A DNA stretch of 64,000 bases, taken from the NCBI GenBank assembly GCA_048594975.1, contig JBMDXQ010000093.1:62001-126000 (forward strand). The letters run 5' to 3'. The notes under the pieces were generated by a model. It saw nothing but the letters and a program-made list of their open reading frames with translations. It was not told the origin of the DNA and made no database searches. Source of the DNA: JBMDXB01 sp048594975 (GTDB taxonomy: Bacteria; Acidobacteriota; Vicinamibacteria; Vicinamibacterales; 2-12-FULL-66-21). The first letter of the stretch is position 1. Every line of letters starts with the position of its first letter. The position numbers were made by a program, and so were the translations under genes. Positions 18,885 to 30,598 of the stretch are shown here, piece by piece.

Positions 18885-19823
18885 ATGAACATCATCGTCA
18901 CCGGATCGATCGCGTTCGACTACCTGATGTCGTTTCCCGGCAGGTTCACCGAGCACTTCCTGCCGGAGCACATGTCGCGCGTCAGCCTGAGCTTCCTCGT
19001 CGACTCGATGGACAAGCGGCGCGGCGGCTGCGCGCCCAACATCGCCTACACGCTCGCCCTGCTCGGGGAGCGGCCGCGGCTGCTGGCGACGGCAGGCCAG
19101 GACTTCGGTGACTACCGTCGCTGGCTGGAGTCGGCGGGCGTCGATACCTCGCTCGTCAAGGAAGTGGAAGGGAAGTTCACCGCCTCGTTCTTCTGCAGTA
19201 CCGACATCGAGAGCAACCAGATTGCCTCGTTCTACACCGGCGCCATGGCCAATGCCGGCGAGCTGTCGTTCCGGACGGCCGGGGCCTGCGACCTGGCTAT
19301 CGTTTCGCCGAACGACCCCGGTGCGATGCTGCAGTACGCGGAGGAATGCCGGGCGCTCGCGATCCCCTTCATCTGGGACCCCGGCCAGCAGTGCGCGCGG
19401 ATGTCCGGCGAAGAGCTGCGTGACGGGCTGGTGGGCGCTGCGCTCGTCGTCTGCAACGACTATGAGTTCGAGTTGCTGCGCCAGAAGACCGGCCTCGGCG
19501 AGGCGGCGCTGCTCCAGCTGGCGCAGGCGCTGGTCGTCACCCGCGGCGAGGAGGGCTGCTCGATCTACGCCGAGGGGCGCCAGTCGAGCGTTCCCGCGGT
19601 GCCGCCGCACCGCATTGCCGACCCGACCGGAGTCGGCGACGCCTTTCGCGGCGGGTTCATGAAAGGGCTGGCGCTCGGGGCCGACTACGAGACCTGCGCT
19701 CGCTTCGGCGCCGTCGCCGCGACCTACGCGCTCGAACACCTCGGCGGCCAGAGCCACGCCTACTCGTGGGACGAATTCATCGAGCGCTACGAGGAGCACT
19801 TCGGCCGGGTCAGCATCCGGTAA
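18885..19823 (+). CDS. PfkB-family carbohydrate/nucleoside kinase
   Basis: 312 residues of the ribokinase fold. The signature DPTGVGDAFRGGFMKG near residue 247 contains the catalytic Asp and anion hole; RRGGCAPNIAYTLALLG at residue 45 contacts the sugar. Family members phosphorylate adenosine, ribose or similar. Position 14 nt after mtnP favours a nucleoside substrate such as adenosine, but this is inferred from context only. Confidence 0.88.
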   Translation: MNIIVTGSIAFDYLMSFPGRFTEHFLPEHMSRVSLSFLVDSMDKRRGGCAPNIAYTLALLGERPRLLATAGQDFGDYRRWLESAGVDTSLVKEVEGKFTASFFCSTDIESNQIASFYTGAMANAGELSFRTAGACDLAIVSPNDPGAMLQYAEECRALAIPFIWDPGQQCARMSGEELRDGLVGAALVVCNDYEFELLRQKTGLGEAALLQLAQALVVTRGEEGCSIYAEGRQSSVPAVPPHRIADPTGVGDAFRGGFMKGLALGADYETCARFGAVAATYALEHLGGQSHAYSWDEFIERYEEHFGRVSIR

Positions 19824-19925
19824 GAGTTGCGCGCCGGACGCCCTTCCTGTATACATTCTCCCGGCACTGCCTCCCCTACGCAGCGGAACGCGCCTTGCAC
19901 GAGGCCGCGCCGAGGAGGGAGAACT

Positions 19926-20912
19926 GTGAAACGCCTCGCCGTGGCCATCGCGTTGCTCTTCGCCGCTGCCTCCGGAGTTCCTGCCCAGCAACCGCAGACC
20001 GATGCGGTACAGCAGCCCGCCAACGGTCAGACGATCTTCCGCAGCGGGGCCAGTCTCGTCGCGCTGAACGTCACCGTCACCGATCCCGGCAAGCGGTTCG
20101 TCCGCGGGCTGCAGGCCGAGGATTTCGCGGTATTCGAGGACGGGGTCCAGCAGCGCGTCCAGTTCTTCGAGGCGGGCGAAGTCCCGATCGACCTTATCCT
20201 CCTCATGGACGGCAGCTCCAGCATGCGGGACAAGATGGCCACCGCAAAAGAGGCTGCGCTGGGGTTCCTGAAGACGCTGCGTGACGGCGATCGGGGGGCG
20301 GTCGTCACGTTCAGCGACACCGTCTCGGTGGCCCAACCGCTGACCGGTGACCGCGCATCGCTCGAGCGGGCCGTTCAGGGGGCCCAGGCGCACGGCGCCA
20401 CGGCGCTCCACAACGCGCTCTACGTCTCGCTCAAGGAGTTCGGCCGTGCCGCGCAGCAGTCGGCCGACCTTCGACGGCAGGCCATCGCGGTGCTCTCCGA
20501 CGGCGAGGACACGTCCAGCCTGGTCAGCTTCGACGACGTGCTCGCGCTGGCGCGGAAGAGCGGCGTAAGCATTTACGCGATTCGTATGCAGTCCGAATTC
20601 ACGACTACTCGCGCGAACATGGATGCCGGCAGGAGGTATTTCTCGGAATCGACGTACGCGATGAAGTCGCTGGCGCACGAAACCGGGGGCCAGGCGTACT
20701 TTCCCAACCACATCGCCGACCTCAAGAACATCTACGCCGGCATTGCCCAGGAGCTGTCCGCCCAGTACTCCATCGGCTACACGCCGACCAATACCCGCCG
20801 CGACGGCCGGTTCCGGCGGATCACCGTCCAGCTGCCGCTCCAGCCGACGCTGAAGCCTCGCGCCCGAGCCGGCTACACGGCGGATGCGGACCGTAGAGCG
20901 GCCCGAAACTGA
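19926..20912 (+). CDS. secreted von Willebrand factor A-domain protein (acidobacterial VWFA-related)
   Basis: 328 residues. A signal peptide (KRLAVAIALLFAAASGVPAQ) and a short beta domain (VTVTDPGKRFVRGLQAEDFAVFEDG) are followed by the VWA fold with a complete MIDAS: DGSSSM, the GATAL threonine and SDGEDTSS. This layout is the one found in many copies in Acidobacteriota. It probably binds a protein ligand in the periplasm or at the surface. GTG 19926 follows GGAGGGAGAACT and begins a clean signal peptide. Confidence 0.85.
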   Translation: MKRLAVAIALLFAAASGVPAQQPQTDAVQQPANGQTIFRSGASLVALNVTVTDPGKRFVRGLQAEDFAVFEDGVQQRVQFFEAGEVPIDLILLMDGSSSMRDKMATAKEAALGFLKTLRDGDRGAVVTFSDTVSVAQPLTGDRASLERAVQGAQAHGATALHNALYVSLKEFGRAAQQSADLRRQAIAVLSDGEDTSSLVSFDDVLALARKSGVSIYAIRMQSEFTTTRANMDAGRRYFSESTYAMKSLAHETGGQAYFPNHIADLKNIYAGIAQELSAQYSIGYTPTNTRRDGRFRRITVQLPLQPTLKPRARAGYTADADRRAARN

Positions 20913-21076
20913 ACGAAGAACTCAGAACGAAGCTCGAAGAGCGGGAACCGAGAGCGGCGAAGGCAGCACGCCGAGATTCGGAGCGAACAGCCCAGCACGC
21001 TTTCGTCTGTGTCGTCCTTCTGCGTTTCGTAGTTCTGCGTTCGTCGTTCTGAGTTCTCAGTTCTTCGTTTCTTTCT
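20907..21076. repeat. heptad-word palindrome, GAACGAA/TCGTTCT type
   Basis: From 20911 to 21078 the sequence can be cut into 24 consecutive 7-mers. The first ones are GAACGAA, GAACTCA, GAACGAA, GCTCGAA; the last are TAGTTCT, GCGTTCG, TCGTTCT, GAGTTCT, CAGTTCT. The two sides are complementary and keep one register across the axis. It starts at the VWA stop codon and ends just before the next promoter. Confidence 0.85.
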
Positions 21077-21080
21077 GTCC

Positions 21081-21086
21081 TACAAT
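21081..21086 (+). promoter_or_regulatory. -10 element TACAAT placed for a leaderless transcript
   Basis: TACAAT ends 7 nt before the ATG at 21093, so transcription would start at or beside the start codon. The upstream region is the right arm of the heptad palindrome; no clear -35 is present. Confidence 0.5.
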
Positions 21087-21092
21087 CTCCTG

Positions 21093-21557
21093 ATGCACCG
21101 GCTGCTGCCGGCCGCGCTGACGGGCGTGGCGATTGCCTGGCTCGCGCTCGTGCTGCTTGCGCCCGCGGCCCCCCGTCGCCTGGCGCTCGTCTACGATCTC
21201 GCCGGCCGCGTCTGTCACCAGCGCGCGGATCGATCGTTCCACCTCGCTGGCCTCCCCCTGCCGGTGTGCGCGCGCTGTTTCGGGCTCTATGCCTCGGGGG
21301 CGGCCGCCGCCGCTCTCGCGTGGCTGCTCGGAGCCCGCCGGGCCGCGGCTCCCGGAGTCCGCGCGGCGCGGTTCCTCTTCACCGCCGGAGCCGTACCCAC
21401 TGCCGCGACCGTGGCGCTCGAATGGTTCGGCCTGGTATCGCCCTCGAACCTCGCGCGCGCGCTCGCAGCGCTGCCGCTCGGCGCGGTCGCCGGGTGGGTG
21501 TTCGTGCGGATGCTGCTCGCGGAAGCGCGCGTCGAGCGGGTGCGTTATCATGCGTGA
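21093..21557 (+). CDS. DUF2085-type membrane protein
   Basis: 154 residues with about four membrane segments. The conserved core VCHQRADRSFHLAGLPLPVCARCFGLY, shown here in part as VCHQRADRSF and PVCARCFGLY, is the DUF2085 signature: a CHQR motif and a CARC motif that could bind metal or redox cofactors. The function of the family is not established. It is the first of three overlapping small membrane-protein genes. Confidence 0.85.
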   Translation: MHRLLPAALTGVAIAWLALVLLAPAAPRRLALVYDLAGRVCHQRADRSFHLAGLPLPVCARCFGLYASGAAAAALAWLLGARRAAAPGVRAARFLFTAGAVPTAATVALEWFGLVSPSNLARALAALPLGAVAGWVFVRMLLAEARVERVRYHA

Positions 21558-21972
21558 TCGCATGCCGGCCAAATCCTCCACGGCGGTACGCGCCGGCGCG
21601 GCCGCCGAGCCCGGCAGGATCGTGCTGGTTTCCGTTGCCGCGTGGCTCGTCCCTGGCGCCGGGCACTACTGGCTCGGGCGGCGCCTGAAGGCGCTCCTGT
21701 TCTTCGCGGCGCTGGTGGCGATGTTCATCGTCGGGCTGATGCTGGAGGGGCGGCTGTTTCCGTTCGAGTCGTCCGAGCCGCTGGTGTTCCTCGAAGCGGT
21801 GGCCAACATCGGCCTGGGCGGCCCCTGGATCCTGGCGCGCATGGTGGACGCCGGACAGGGCACTGTAACGGCCGTGACCTACGAGTACGGCAATGCCTAC
21901 CTGCTGGTCGCCGGCCTGCTCAACTTCCTCGTCATCCTGGACGCCGTCGACATCGCGAAGGGGCGGAAATGA
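21550..21972 (+). CDS. small multi-span membrane protein with TM2-like motif
   Basis: 140 residues from ATG 21550, overlapping the previous stop by 8 nt; ATG 21562 is an alternative. Three or four hydrophobic segments are visible. The motif PGAGHYWLGRRLKALLFF resembles the TM2-type loop, in which a Gly-rich turn leads to a membrane helix. Translational coupling with both neighbours suggests a joint complex. Function unknown. Confidence 0.75.
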   Translation: MRDRMPAKSSTAVRAGAAAEPGRIVLVSVAAWLVPGAGHYWLGRRLKALLFFAALVAMFIVGLMLEGRLFPFESSEPLVFLEAVANIGLGGPWILARMVDAGQGTVTAVTYEYGNAYLLVAGLLNFLVILDAVDIAKGRK

Positions 21973-22142
21973 CCAGCCACTTCCTCCTGCTGGTGCTGTT
22001 CTCGCTGCTCGTCTCGATCGTGTTCGCGGCGTTGCTGCGCGACGATCCGCGTACTCAGCTGCGCACCGGTGCGCTGATGTTCGCGGGCTTCATCGCCGTG
22101 GCGGTGGCGCTGGGGTGGCTGCTGTATCCCATGCCGTTCTGA
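21969..22142 (+). CDS. 57-residue membrane protein
   Basis: It begins at ATG 21969 inside the ATGA overlap with the preceding stop. Two membrane helices (SHFLLLVLFSLLVSIVFAAL and LMFAGFIAVAVALGWLL) are joined by a short basic loop, DDPRTQLRTG. It belongs to the DUF2085 operon. Such a small gene is easily lost in a larger overlapping frame. No family is recognised. Confidence 0.7.
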   Translation: MTSHFLLLVLFSLLVSIVFAALLRDDPRTQLRTGALMFAGFIAVAVALGWLLYPMPF

Positions 22143-22199
22143 GGACGGCAGCAGGCGAGCGGCTTCAGAGGCGGCCAGGCAACACGGACACGATCAGCC

Positions 22200-22994
22200 A
22201 TGCAACTACCGGAGAACCTCGAAAACCTGCTGGTGGAGCGCGACGCCGCGGTGGCCGTCGTCACCGTCAACCGTCCGAAGGTCCTGAACGCGCTCAACGC
22301 GCCCACCCTCGACGAGTTGCGGCGCATCGTGCTCGCGCTCAAGCACGACGAGTCGGTGCGTGCCGTGATCGTCACCGGCGCCGGGGAGAAGGCGTTCATT
22401 GCCGGCGCGGACATCAACGAGCTCGCGCAGCAGACGCCGGTCTCGGGGCGGGATCACGCGCTGCGCGGCCAGCATGTGCTCGATCTCATCGAGCACATGG
22501 GCAAGCCCGTGATTGCCGCGATCAACGGCTACGCCCTGGGGGGCGGGTGCGAGCTGGCGATGGCCTGCACCCTGCGCATCGCGGCTGATACGGCGCGGCT
22601 CGGCCAGCCCGAGATCAACCTGGGGCTCGTCCCCGGCTACGGCGGCACGCAGCGGCTCGCCCGCCTCGTGGGCCGGGGCCGCGCGCTGGAGATCCTGCTC
22701 ACCGGCGATCAGATCACGGCGGAGGAGGCCTGGCGCCTGGGCCTCGTCAACCGCGTCGTGCCGGCGGCGGAGCTGTTGGTAGAGGCGCGCCGGCTCGCGG
22801 CCGCGCTTGCCGCCAAGGCCCCCGTCGCGGCGCGCTACATCATCGACGCGGTCAACAAGGGCCTGCAGCTGCCCCTGCCCGAGGCGCAGGTGTTCGAGGC
22901 GACGCTGTTCGGCCTGGTCGCGAGCACCGACGACATGCGCGAGGGCACACGCGCGTTCCTCGAGAAGCGGAAGCCGGAATTCAAGGGGAAGTAG
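22200..22994 (+). CDS. enoyl-CoA hydratase/isomerase (crotonase)
   Basis: 264 residues. The oxyanion hole (AGEKAFIAGADINEL and GYALGGGCELAMAC) and both catalytic glutamates (GGCEL and QPEINLG) are present, so hydratase activity on enoyl-CoA is likely. The closest character is short-chain enoyl-CoA hydratase. It pairs logically with the acyl-CoA dehydrogenase at 15.3 kb. It is followed after 3 nt by ribH. Confidence 0.92.
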   Translation: MQLPENLENLLVERDAAVAVVTVNRPKVLNALNAPTLDELRRIVLALKHDESVRAVIVTGAGEKAFIAGADINELAQQTPVSGRDHALRGQHVLDLIEHMGKPVIAAINGYALGGGCELAMACTLRIAADTARLGQPEINLGLVPGYGGTQRLARLVGRGRALEILLTGDQITAEEAWRLGLVNRVVPAAELLVEARRLAAALAAKAPVAARYIIDAVNKGLQLPLPEAQVFEATLFGLVASTDDMREGTRAFLEKRKPEFKGK

Positions 22995-22997
22995 CGC

Positions 22998-23540
22998 GTG
23001 CATCCTCACGATTCTGGCCAGCCGCCGGCGTCGACGCCGGCCGCCCGGGGCTACCGCTTCGCCCTGGTCGTGTCGCGGTTCAACGAGTCGATCACGCGGG
23101 CGCTGGCCGCCGGTGCGCGCTCGGCGCTGCTGGCGGCGGGCGCCGCGGCGCGCGACGTCGAGGAGCTGCAGGTGCCGGGCGCGTTCGAGCTGCCACAGGC
23201 GGCGCGGCTGCTCGCCGACACCGGCCGCTTCGACGCGGTCGTGTGCCTCGGGTGCGTGATCCGCGGCGAGACGCCCCATTTCGAGTACATCGCCGCGGCG
23301 GTGGCACGAGGCATCATGGAGGCGTCGCTCGACACGCGGCTGCCCATCGCCTTCGGCGTGCTGACCACCGACACGCAGGCGCAGGCCGAGGCGCGTGCCG
23401 GCGAGGGCCCGGACAACAAGGGAGCTGAGGCCGCCAGGGCTGCCATCGAGATGGCCGTGCTCTTCCGGCGCCTGGGCCGGCCGCCCGCACGCGTCACCGC
23501 CGGCAGTCGCTTCGGCGCCGCGGGAGGCGGCGACGAGTGA
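22998..23540 (+). CDS. ribH: 6,7-dimethyl-8-ribityllumazine synthase
   Basis: 180 residues, the penultimate step of riboflavin synthesis. Motifs: VVSRFNESITRALAAGA, VPGAFELPQAARLL and CLGCVIRGETPHFEYIA with the catalytic His. GTG 22998 follows the crotonase stop directly. The C-terminal tail is about 15 residues longer than usual. ribH-nusB is a common bacterial pair. Confidence 0.95.
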   Translation: MHPHDSGQPPASTPAARGYRFALVVSRFNESITRALAAGARSALLAAGAAARDVEELQVPGAFELPQAARLLADTGRFDAVVCLGCVIRGETPHFEYIAAAVARGIMEASLDTRLPIAFGVLTTDTQAQAEARAGEGPDNKGAEAARAAIEMAVLFRRLGRPPARVTAGSRFGAAGGGDE

Positions 23541-24007
23541 ACTGGGAACGCTCGCCCGGCGCGTCCCCGGCCGATGGTGAGCCTGTCGCCGCCCGCCACC
23601 GCGCGCGGCAGGCCGCCCTCCAGATGCTTTACCAGTGGGAAATCGGGCGCGCCGCCGTGCACGAGGCGATCGTCACGTTCTGGCCGTCGCGCGACGCCGG
23701 CGATCGGCTGGAAGAACCGTACGAGACGTTCGCGAACGGGCTGGTGCGCGGCACCGTCTCGCGCGTCGGAGAGATCGACGCGCTGATCGCCGCCCACGCC
23801 CGCAACTGGCGCATCGAGCGCATGGCGGTGCTCGACCGGCTGGTCCTGCGGCTCGCCGCCTACGAGCTGCTCGCCGAGGCGGAGACGCCGGCGCGGGTGA
23901 TCATCAACGAGGCCATCGAGCTGGCGCGCGCCTTCAGCGGCGAGGAGGCCGTGGGCTTCGTCAACGGAATCCTCGACGCGATCCGCAAGGATCTTTCCCG
24001 TGACTGA
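23537..24007 (+). CDS. nusB: transcription antitermination factor NusB
   Basis: 156 residues, all helical. RHRARQAALQMLYQWEIG, RNWRIERMAVLDRLVLRLAAYEL and VIINEAIELARAFSGEEAVGFVNGILD (given here in part as VIINEAIELARAFS) are the RNA- and NusE-binding elements. It binds boxA in rRNA operons. GTG 23537 overlaps the ribH stop by 4 nt. Confidence 0.94.
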   Translation: MNWERSPGASPADGEPVAARHRARQAALQMLYQWEIGRAAVHEAIVTFWPSRDAGDRLEEPYETFANGLVRGTVSRVGEIDALIAAHARNWRIERMAVLDRLVLRLAAYELLAEAETPARVIINEAIELARAFSGEEAVGFVNGILDAIRKDLSRD

Positions 24008-25520
24008 CCGACCGAGCGACGACTCGAGAGAATCCGACCTGCTGCGGCAGCGCCGCGCCAACTTCGAGGAGCTGGGACGGCTCGGCATCGACCGCTACCC
24101 GCGCAGCTTCGAGCGCACCGATACGGTCGCCGACCTGGTCGCGGCACACGGCGCGCGCACGGGCGCCGAGCTCGAGTCCGCGCAGGTGCGCACGAGGACC
24201 GCCGGGCGGGCGCTGGCGATCCGCAACTTCGGCAAGGCGAACTTCCTGGTCATCTCCGATGGCCGCGCCAGGATCCAGATCTACGTCAAGCAGGATTCGC
24301 TGCGCGAACGCGACTTCGCCGTGTTCAAGCTGCTCGATTTCGGCGACTTCGTCGGGGTCGAGGGGCGGCTGTTCCGTACGAAGACGAACGAGCTGACGAT
24401 CTGGGCCGACCGCCTCGAGTTCCTCGTCAAGTGCTTCATCCCCCTGCCGGAGAAGTGGCACGGCCTGACCGACGTCGAGATCCGCTACCGCCAGCGTTAC
24501 CTCGACCTGATCGTCAATCCCGAGTCGCGCCGCGTGTTCGAGGTGCGCAGCCGGGTGCTCGCTGCGATCCGCCGCTTCCTGGACGGGCGCGGCTACCTCG
24601 AGGTGGAGACGCCGATGATGCAGCCGATCGCCGGCGGCGCACTGGCCCGGCCCTTCGTCACCCACCACAACGCGCTGGACCTGCAGTTGTTCATGCGCAT
24701 CGCGCCGGAGCTCTATCTCAAGCGGCTGGTGGTCGGCGGCATCGAACGGGTCTACGAGATCAACCGTAACTTCCGTAACGAGGGCATCTCGACCCAGCAC
24801 AACCCCGAGTTCACGATGCTGGAGTTCTACCAGGCGTACAGCAACTACCAGGACCTGATGGTGATGACCGAGGAGCTGGTCTCGACGACCGCGCGCGAGG
24901 CGATTGGCACCGACCAGGTCAGCTTCGCCGGTCGCGCCATCTCGCTGGCGCCACCCTATCGCCGCGTGTCGCTGCGCGACGGCGCCCGGGAGGAGGCGTC
25001 GCGGCGGCTCGGGGAGCCGGTCACCGAGGCAGACCTGCGCGACCGGGATCGTGCGGCGGCGCTGGCCGCCCGCCTCCGCCTCGAGCTGCATCCGTCGTGG
25101 GGCGCGGGCAAGATCGCCACCGAGATCTTCGAGCGTCTGCACGAGGACACGCTGGTCGAGCCGACCTTCGTCTACGATTTCCCGACCGAGGTGTCGCCGC
25201 TCTCCAAGCAGAAGCCGGACGACCCGGAGACGGTCGAGCGCTTCGAGCTGTACGTCGGCGGCTTCGAGGTGGCCAACGCCTTCAGCGAGCTGAACGACCC
25301 GGCCGAGCAGCGCCGCCGCTTCGAGCTGCAGATCGCCACGCGTGCCGCCGGCGACCTCGAGGCCCACGCCATGGACGAGGACTACATCCGGGCGCTCGAG
25401 TACGGCCTGCCCCCGACCGCCGGCGAGGGCGTAGGCATCGACCGGCTGGTCATGCTCCTGACCGACAGCCCCTCCATCCGGGACGTCATTCTGTTTCCGT
25501 TGATGAGACCTCGACACTAG
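24000..25520 (+). CDS. lysS: lysyl-tRNA synthetase, class II
   Basis: 506 residues. An OB-fold anticodon domain (about 60-160; RIQIYVKQDSL) is followed by the class II core: motif 1 around FLDGRGYLEVETPMM, motif 2 RNFRNEGISTQHNPEFTMLE and motif 3 GVGIDRLVMLL. GTG 24000 overlaps nusB by 8 nt. The ribH-nusB-lysS string is tightly coupled. Confidence 0.97.
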   Translation: MTDRPSDDSRESDLLRQRRANFEELGRLGIDRYPRSFERTDTVADLVAAHGARTGAELESAQVRTRTAGRALAIRNFGKANFLVISDGRARIQIYVKQDSLRERDFAVFKLLDFGDFVGVEGRLFRTKTNELTIWADRLEFLVKCFIPLPEKWHGLTDVEIRYRQRYLDLIVNPESRRVFEVRSRVLAAIRRFLDGRGYLEVETPMMQPIAGGALARPFVTHHNALDLQLFMRIAPELYLKRLVVGGIERVYEINRNFRNEGISTQHNPEFTMLEFYQAYSNYQDLMVMTEELVSTTAREAIGTDQVSFAGRAISLAPPYRRVSLRDGAREEASRRLGEPVTEADLRDRDRAAALAARLRLELHPSWGAGKIATEIFERLHEDTLVEPTFVYDFPTEVSPLSKQKPDDPETVERFELYVGGFEVANAFSELNDPAEQRRRFELQIATRAAGDLEAHAMDEDYIRALEYGLPPTAGEGVGIDRLVMLLTDSPSIRDVILFPLMRPRH

Positions 25521-25531
25521 GTGGGACGACG

Positions 25532-25634
25532 TGTCGAATGGCGAATGCCGAATGCCGAATGCCGAAGGGCCGGGTAACACCCGGACAGCCGGGAGGCCGG
25601 TGTGTCCTTCCTCATTCTGCATTCAGCATTGACA
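25532..25634. repeat. heptad-word palindrome, ATTCAGC type, between lysS and lolC
   Basis: The left arm is TGTCGAATGGCGAATGCC and further AATGCCG words; the right arm is CATTCTGCATTCAGCATTGACA. It uses the same word and the same TGTC/GACA ends as 5019-5265. The loop holds CCGGGTAACACCCGG, itself a 5-bp hairpin. Confidence 0.8.
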
Positions 25635-25637
25635 GCC

Positions 25638-25643
25638 TACACT
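25638..25643 (+). promoter_or_regulatory. -10 element TACACT just upstream of lolC
   Basis: TACACT ends 8 nt before the lolC ATG (25652). It implies a leaderless or nearly leaderless transcript, directly after a heptad palindrome. No matching -35 at 17 bp is seen. Confidence 0.4.
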
Positions 25644-25651
25644 TTGTAGAC

Positions 25652-26881
25652 ATGGATCTCCCTTTCGAGCTCTTTGTCGCGGTCCGCTACCTTCTGGCGC
25701 GCAGGAAGCAGGCCTTCATCTCGCTCATCTCGTTCATCTCGATCATCGGCGTGGCGGTCGGCGTCATGGCGCTCCTCATCGCGCTCGCGCTCATGACCGG
25801 GCTGCAGGGCGAGCTGCGCGATCGCCTGGTCGGTTCGGCCGCGCACGTCTACGTGCAGAAAATCGGCGGGATCGAGAACGCCGACGCCGAAATGCAGCGG
25901 CTGCTCGGCGTCCCCCGCGTCAGCGGCGCCGCCCCGGTGGCGATCGGCAAGGGCATGATCTCCGCCGGGGCGGACAAAGACGATGTCGTCTCGATCAAGG
26001 GGATCCTCCCGGATCGCGAGCGCACCGTCACGCGGCTGGATCGAGCGATGGTGTCAGGCGGCCTCGACGGGCTGCAGCCGCGGGAAGGGCAGCCGGATGG
26101 CGTGCTCATCGGACGGGACCTGGCGTCCGCCCTCGGGCTCTCGGTGGGGGACAGCGTCCGCCTCACCACCCCGGAAGGCACCCTGACGCCGTTCGGACCG
26201 ATCATGCGGCGACGGCTCTTCCGGGTGGAGGGGATCTTCTCGCTCGGCCTCTACGAGTTCGACCGCAGCTACGCGTTCGTGCATCTCGACGTCGCGAAGC
26301 GGATCCTGGGCAAGGACGCGCCCGACTACATCGAGCTGCGCGTCGACGACATGTTCGCGGCGCAGGAGGTCAGCGAGGAGATCCCCGAGCGGCTCGGGTC
26401 GGACTACTTCGCGCAGGACTGGGCGGACATGAACAGCTCGCTGTTCTCGGCGCTGTGGCTCGAGAAGATGGCGATCTCGATCACCATCGGGCTGATCGTC
26501 ATGGTCGCGGCGCTGAATATCATCGCCTCGCTGGTGCTGCTGGTGATGGAGAAGAGCCGCGACATCGCCATCCTGAAGACGATGGGCAGCCCGGCGGCGA
26601 GCATCCGGCGGATCTTCATGCTCCAGGGGCTGATCATCGGGTTCATCGGCACCGCCGCCGGCGCCATCGGCGGGTCGGTCCTCATCCACGTGCTCGATCG
26701 CTACAAGCTGATCCAGGTGCCCATCGACGTCTACCAGATCTCCCACGTGCCGTTCACGTTGATGCCCACCGATTTCCTCGTGGTCGTCCTCGCGGCGGTG
26801 CTGATTTGCTTCGTCGCCACGATCTACCCCTCGGGCCAGGCGGCGAAGCTCGACCCCGCGCAAGCGTTGAGATACCAATGA
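25652..26881 (+). CDS. lolC: lipoprotein-releasing system transmembrane protein (LolC/LolE family)
   Basis: 409 residues. One N-terminal membrane helix (about 25-50) is followed by a large periplasmic MacB-like domain and then three C-terminal FtsX helices. The family start FELFVAVRYLLARRKQAFIS is clear. With LolD it extracts lipoproteins from the inner membrane and passes them to LolA. Only one such subunit is seen, so the transporter may be a homodimer like LolF. ATG 25652 follows the repeat and the -10. Confidence 0.92.
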   Translation: MDLPFELFVAVRYLLARRKQAFISLISFISIIGVAVGVMALLIALALMTGLQGELRDRLVGSAAHVYVQKIGGIENADAEMQRLLGVPRVSGAAPVAIGKGMISAGADKDDVVSIKGILPDRERTVTRLDRAMVSGGLDGLQPREGQPDGVLIGRDLASALGLSVGDSVRLTTPEGTLTPFGPIMRRRLFRVEGIFSLGLYEFDRSYAFVHLDVAKRILGKDAPDYIELRVDDMFAAQEVSEEIPERLGSDYFAQDWADMNSSLFSALWLEKMAISITIGLIVMVAALNIIASLVLLVMEKSRDIAILKTMGSPAASIRRIFMLQGLIIGFIGTAAGAIGGSVLIHVLDRYKLIQVPIDVYQISHVPFTLMPTDFLVVVLAAVLICFVATIYPSGQAAKLDPAQALRYQ

Positions 26882-26976
26882 AAGCGCGCAGTATGAGGTC
26901 GGAAGCAAGAGCGCAGTCCGCGTCTTCCCTCCTCGACCCCCATCATTCTTCTTTCTTCCTGCTTCCTTCCTAATCT
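26880..26976. repeat. heptad-word array between lolC and lolD
   Basis: The right arm CATTCTT-CTTTCTT-CCTGCTT-CCTTCCT-AATCTCG runs in 7-nt steps up to the lolD ATG. The left arm AGGTCGG-AAGCAAG-AGCGCAG is weaker but complementary in part. Confidence 0.6.
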
Positions 26977-26978
26977 CG

Positions 26979-27647
<669 letters not shown>

Positions 27648-27820
27648 AGCACGCTGCACCTGCACGCTCGGCACCGCCCTCGCCACGAACCGAACTTGCA
27701 GAGCGGCGCGACGGACGAGCGTCCTGGTGCGTCGGTGAACCGCAGTGCCCGGTCGGAGGCGTCATAGTGAGTACTGCGCCTGCGCACCCGACGGGAGATT
27801 GGTGTGATCGGTCGGATGCC

Positions 27821-27840
27821 CGATCCGTTCGGACGGATCG
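27821..27840. terminator. 8-bp perfect hairpin with TCGG loop
   Basis: CGATCCGT pairs with ACGGATCG around a 4-nt loop. No T-run follows, so it may work as a factor-assisted terminator, or as an operator upstream of the clpC promoter. There is no CtsR-type site. Confidence 0.4.
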
Positions 27841-27890
27841 CGCCGACGTGCTAAATGCCTTAGGGACCCCGACTTACACGCGAAAAACCT

Positions 27891-27918
27891 TTGGAGGTGG
27901 CTGCCTTTGCCGTATAAT
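27891..27918 (+). promoter_or_regulatory. sigma-70 promoter of clpC
   Basis: TTGGAG (27891-27896), 16-bp spacer, perfect TATAAT (27913-27918). The start would lie near 27925, giving a leader of about 35 nt. Confidence 0.7.
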
Positions 27919-27959
27919 GCCGCAGAGACTGGTCCCTCCTTCCTGTAGGTAACACCAGG

Positions 27960-30395
<2,436 letters not shown>

Positions 30396-30598
30396 CAACC
30401 GGATGGTCCGGCAGGCCGAAGTCCAGCGCACGAGTGGGCGTAAGCGCACCCCTCCCGGGCCCGCCCGCCGTGACGGCCGCCCGCTGGTCTCCTGCGTCTA
30501 AAATCCAGTAAACTCATGGCTTGGCCCTCGCGCGGCTGCCGGGTAGTGGGCCGGCGCCCGGCGGCCAGGCCCCGGGTCCTCTGAAGACACAGTCACCC

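Larger units (their letters stand above)
27648..27959. other. 312-bp intergenic region between lolD and clpC
   Basis: It contains a perfect 8-bp hairpin, CGATCCGT-TCGG-ACGGATCG, at 27821-27840, probably the lolD terminator or a clpC operator. After that comes an AT-richer stretch and the clpC promoter. No ORF with coding character is seen. Confidence 0.6.
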
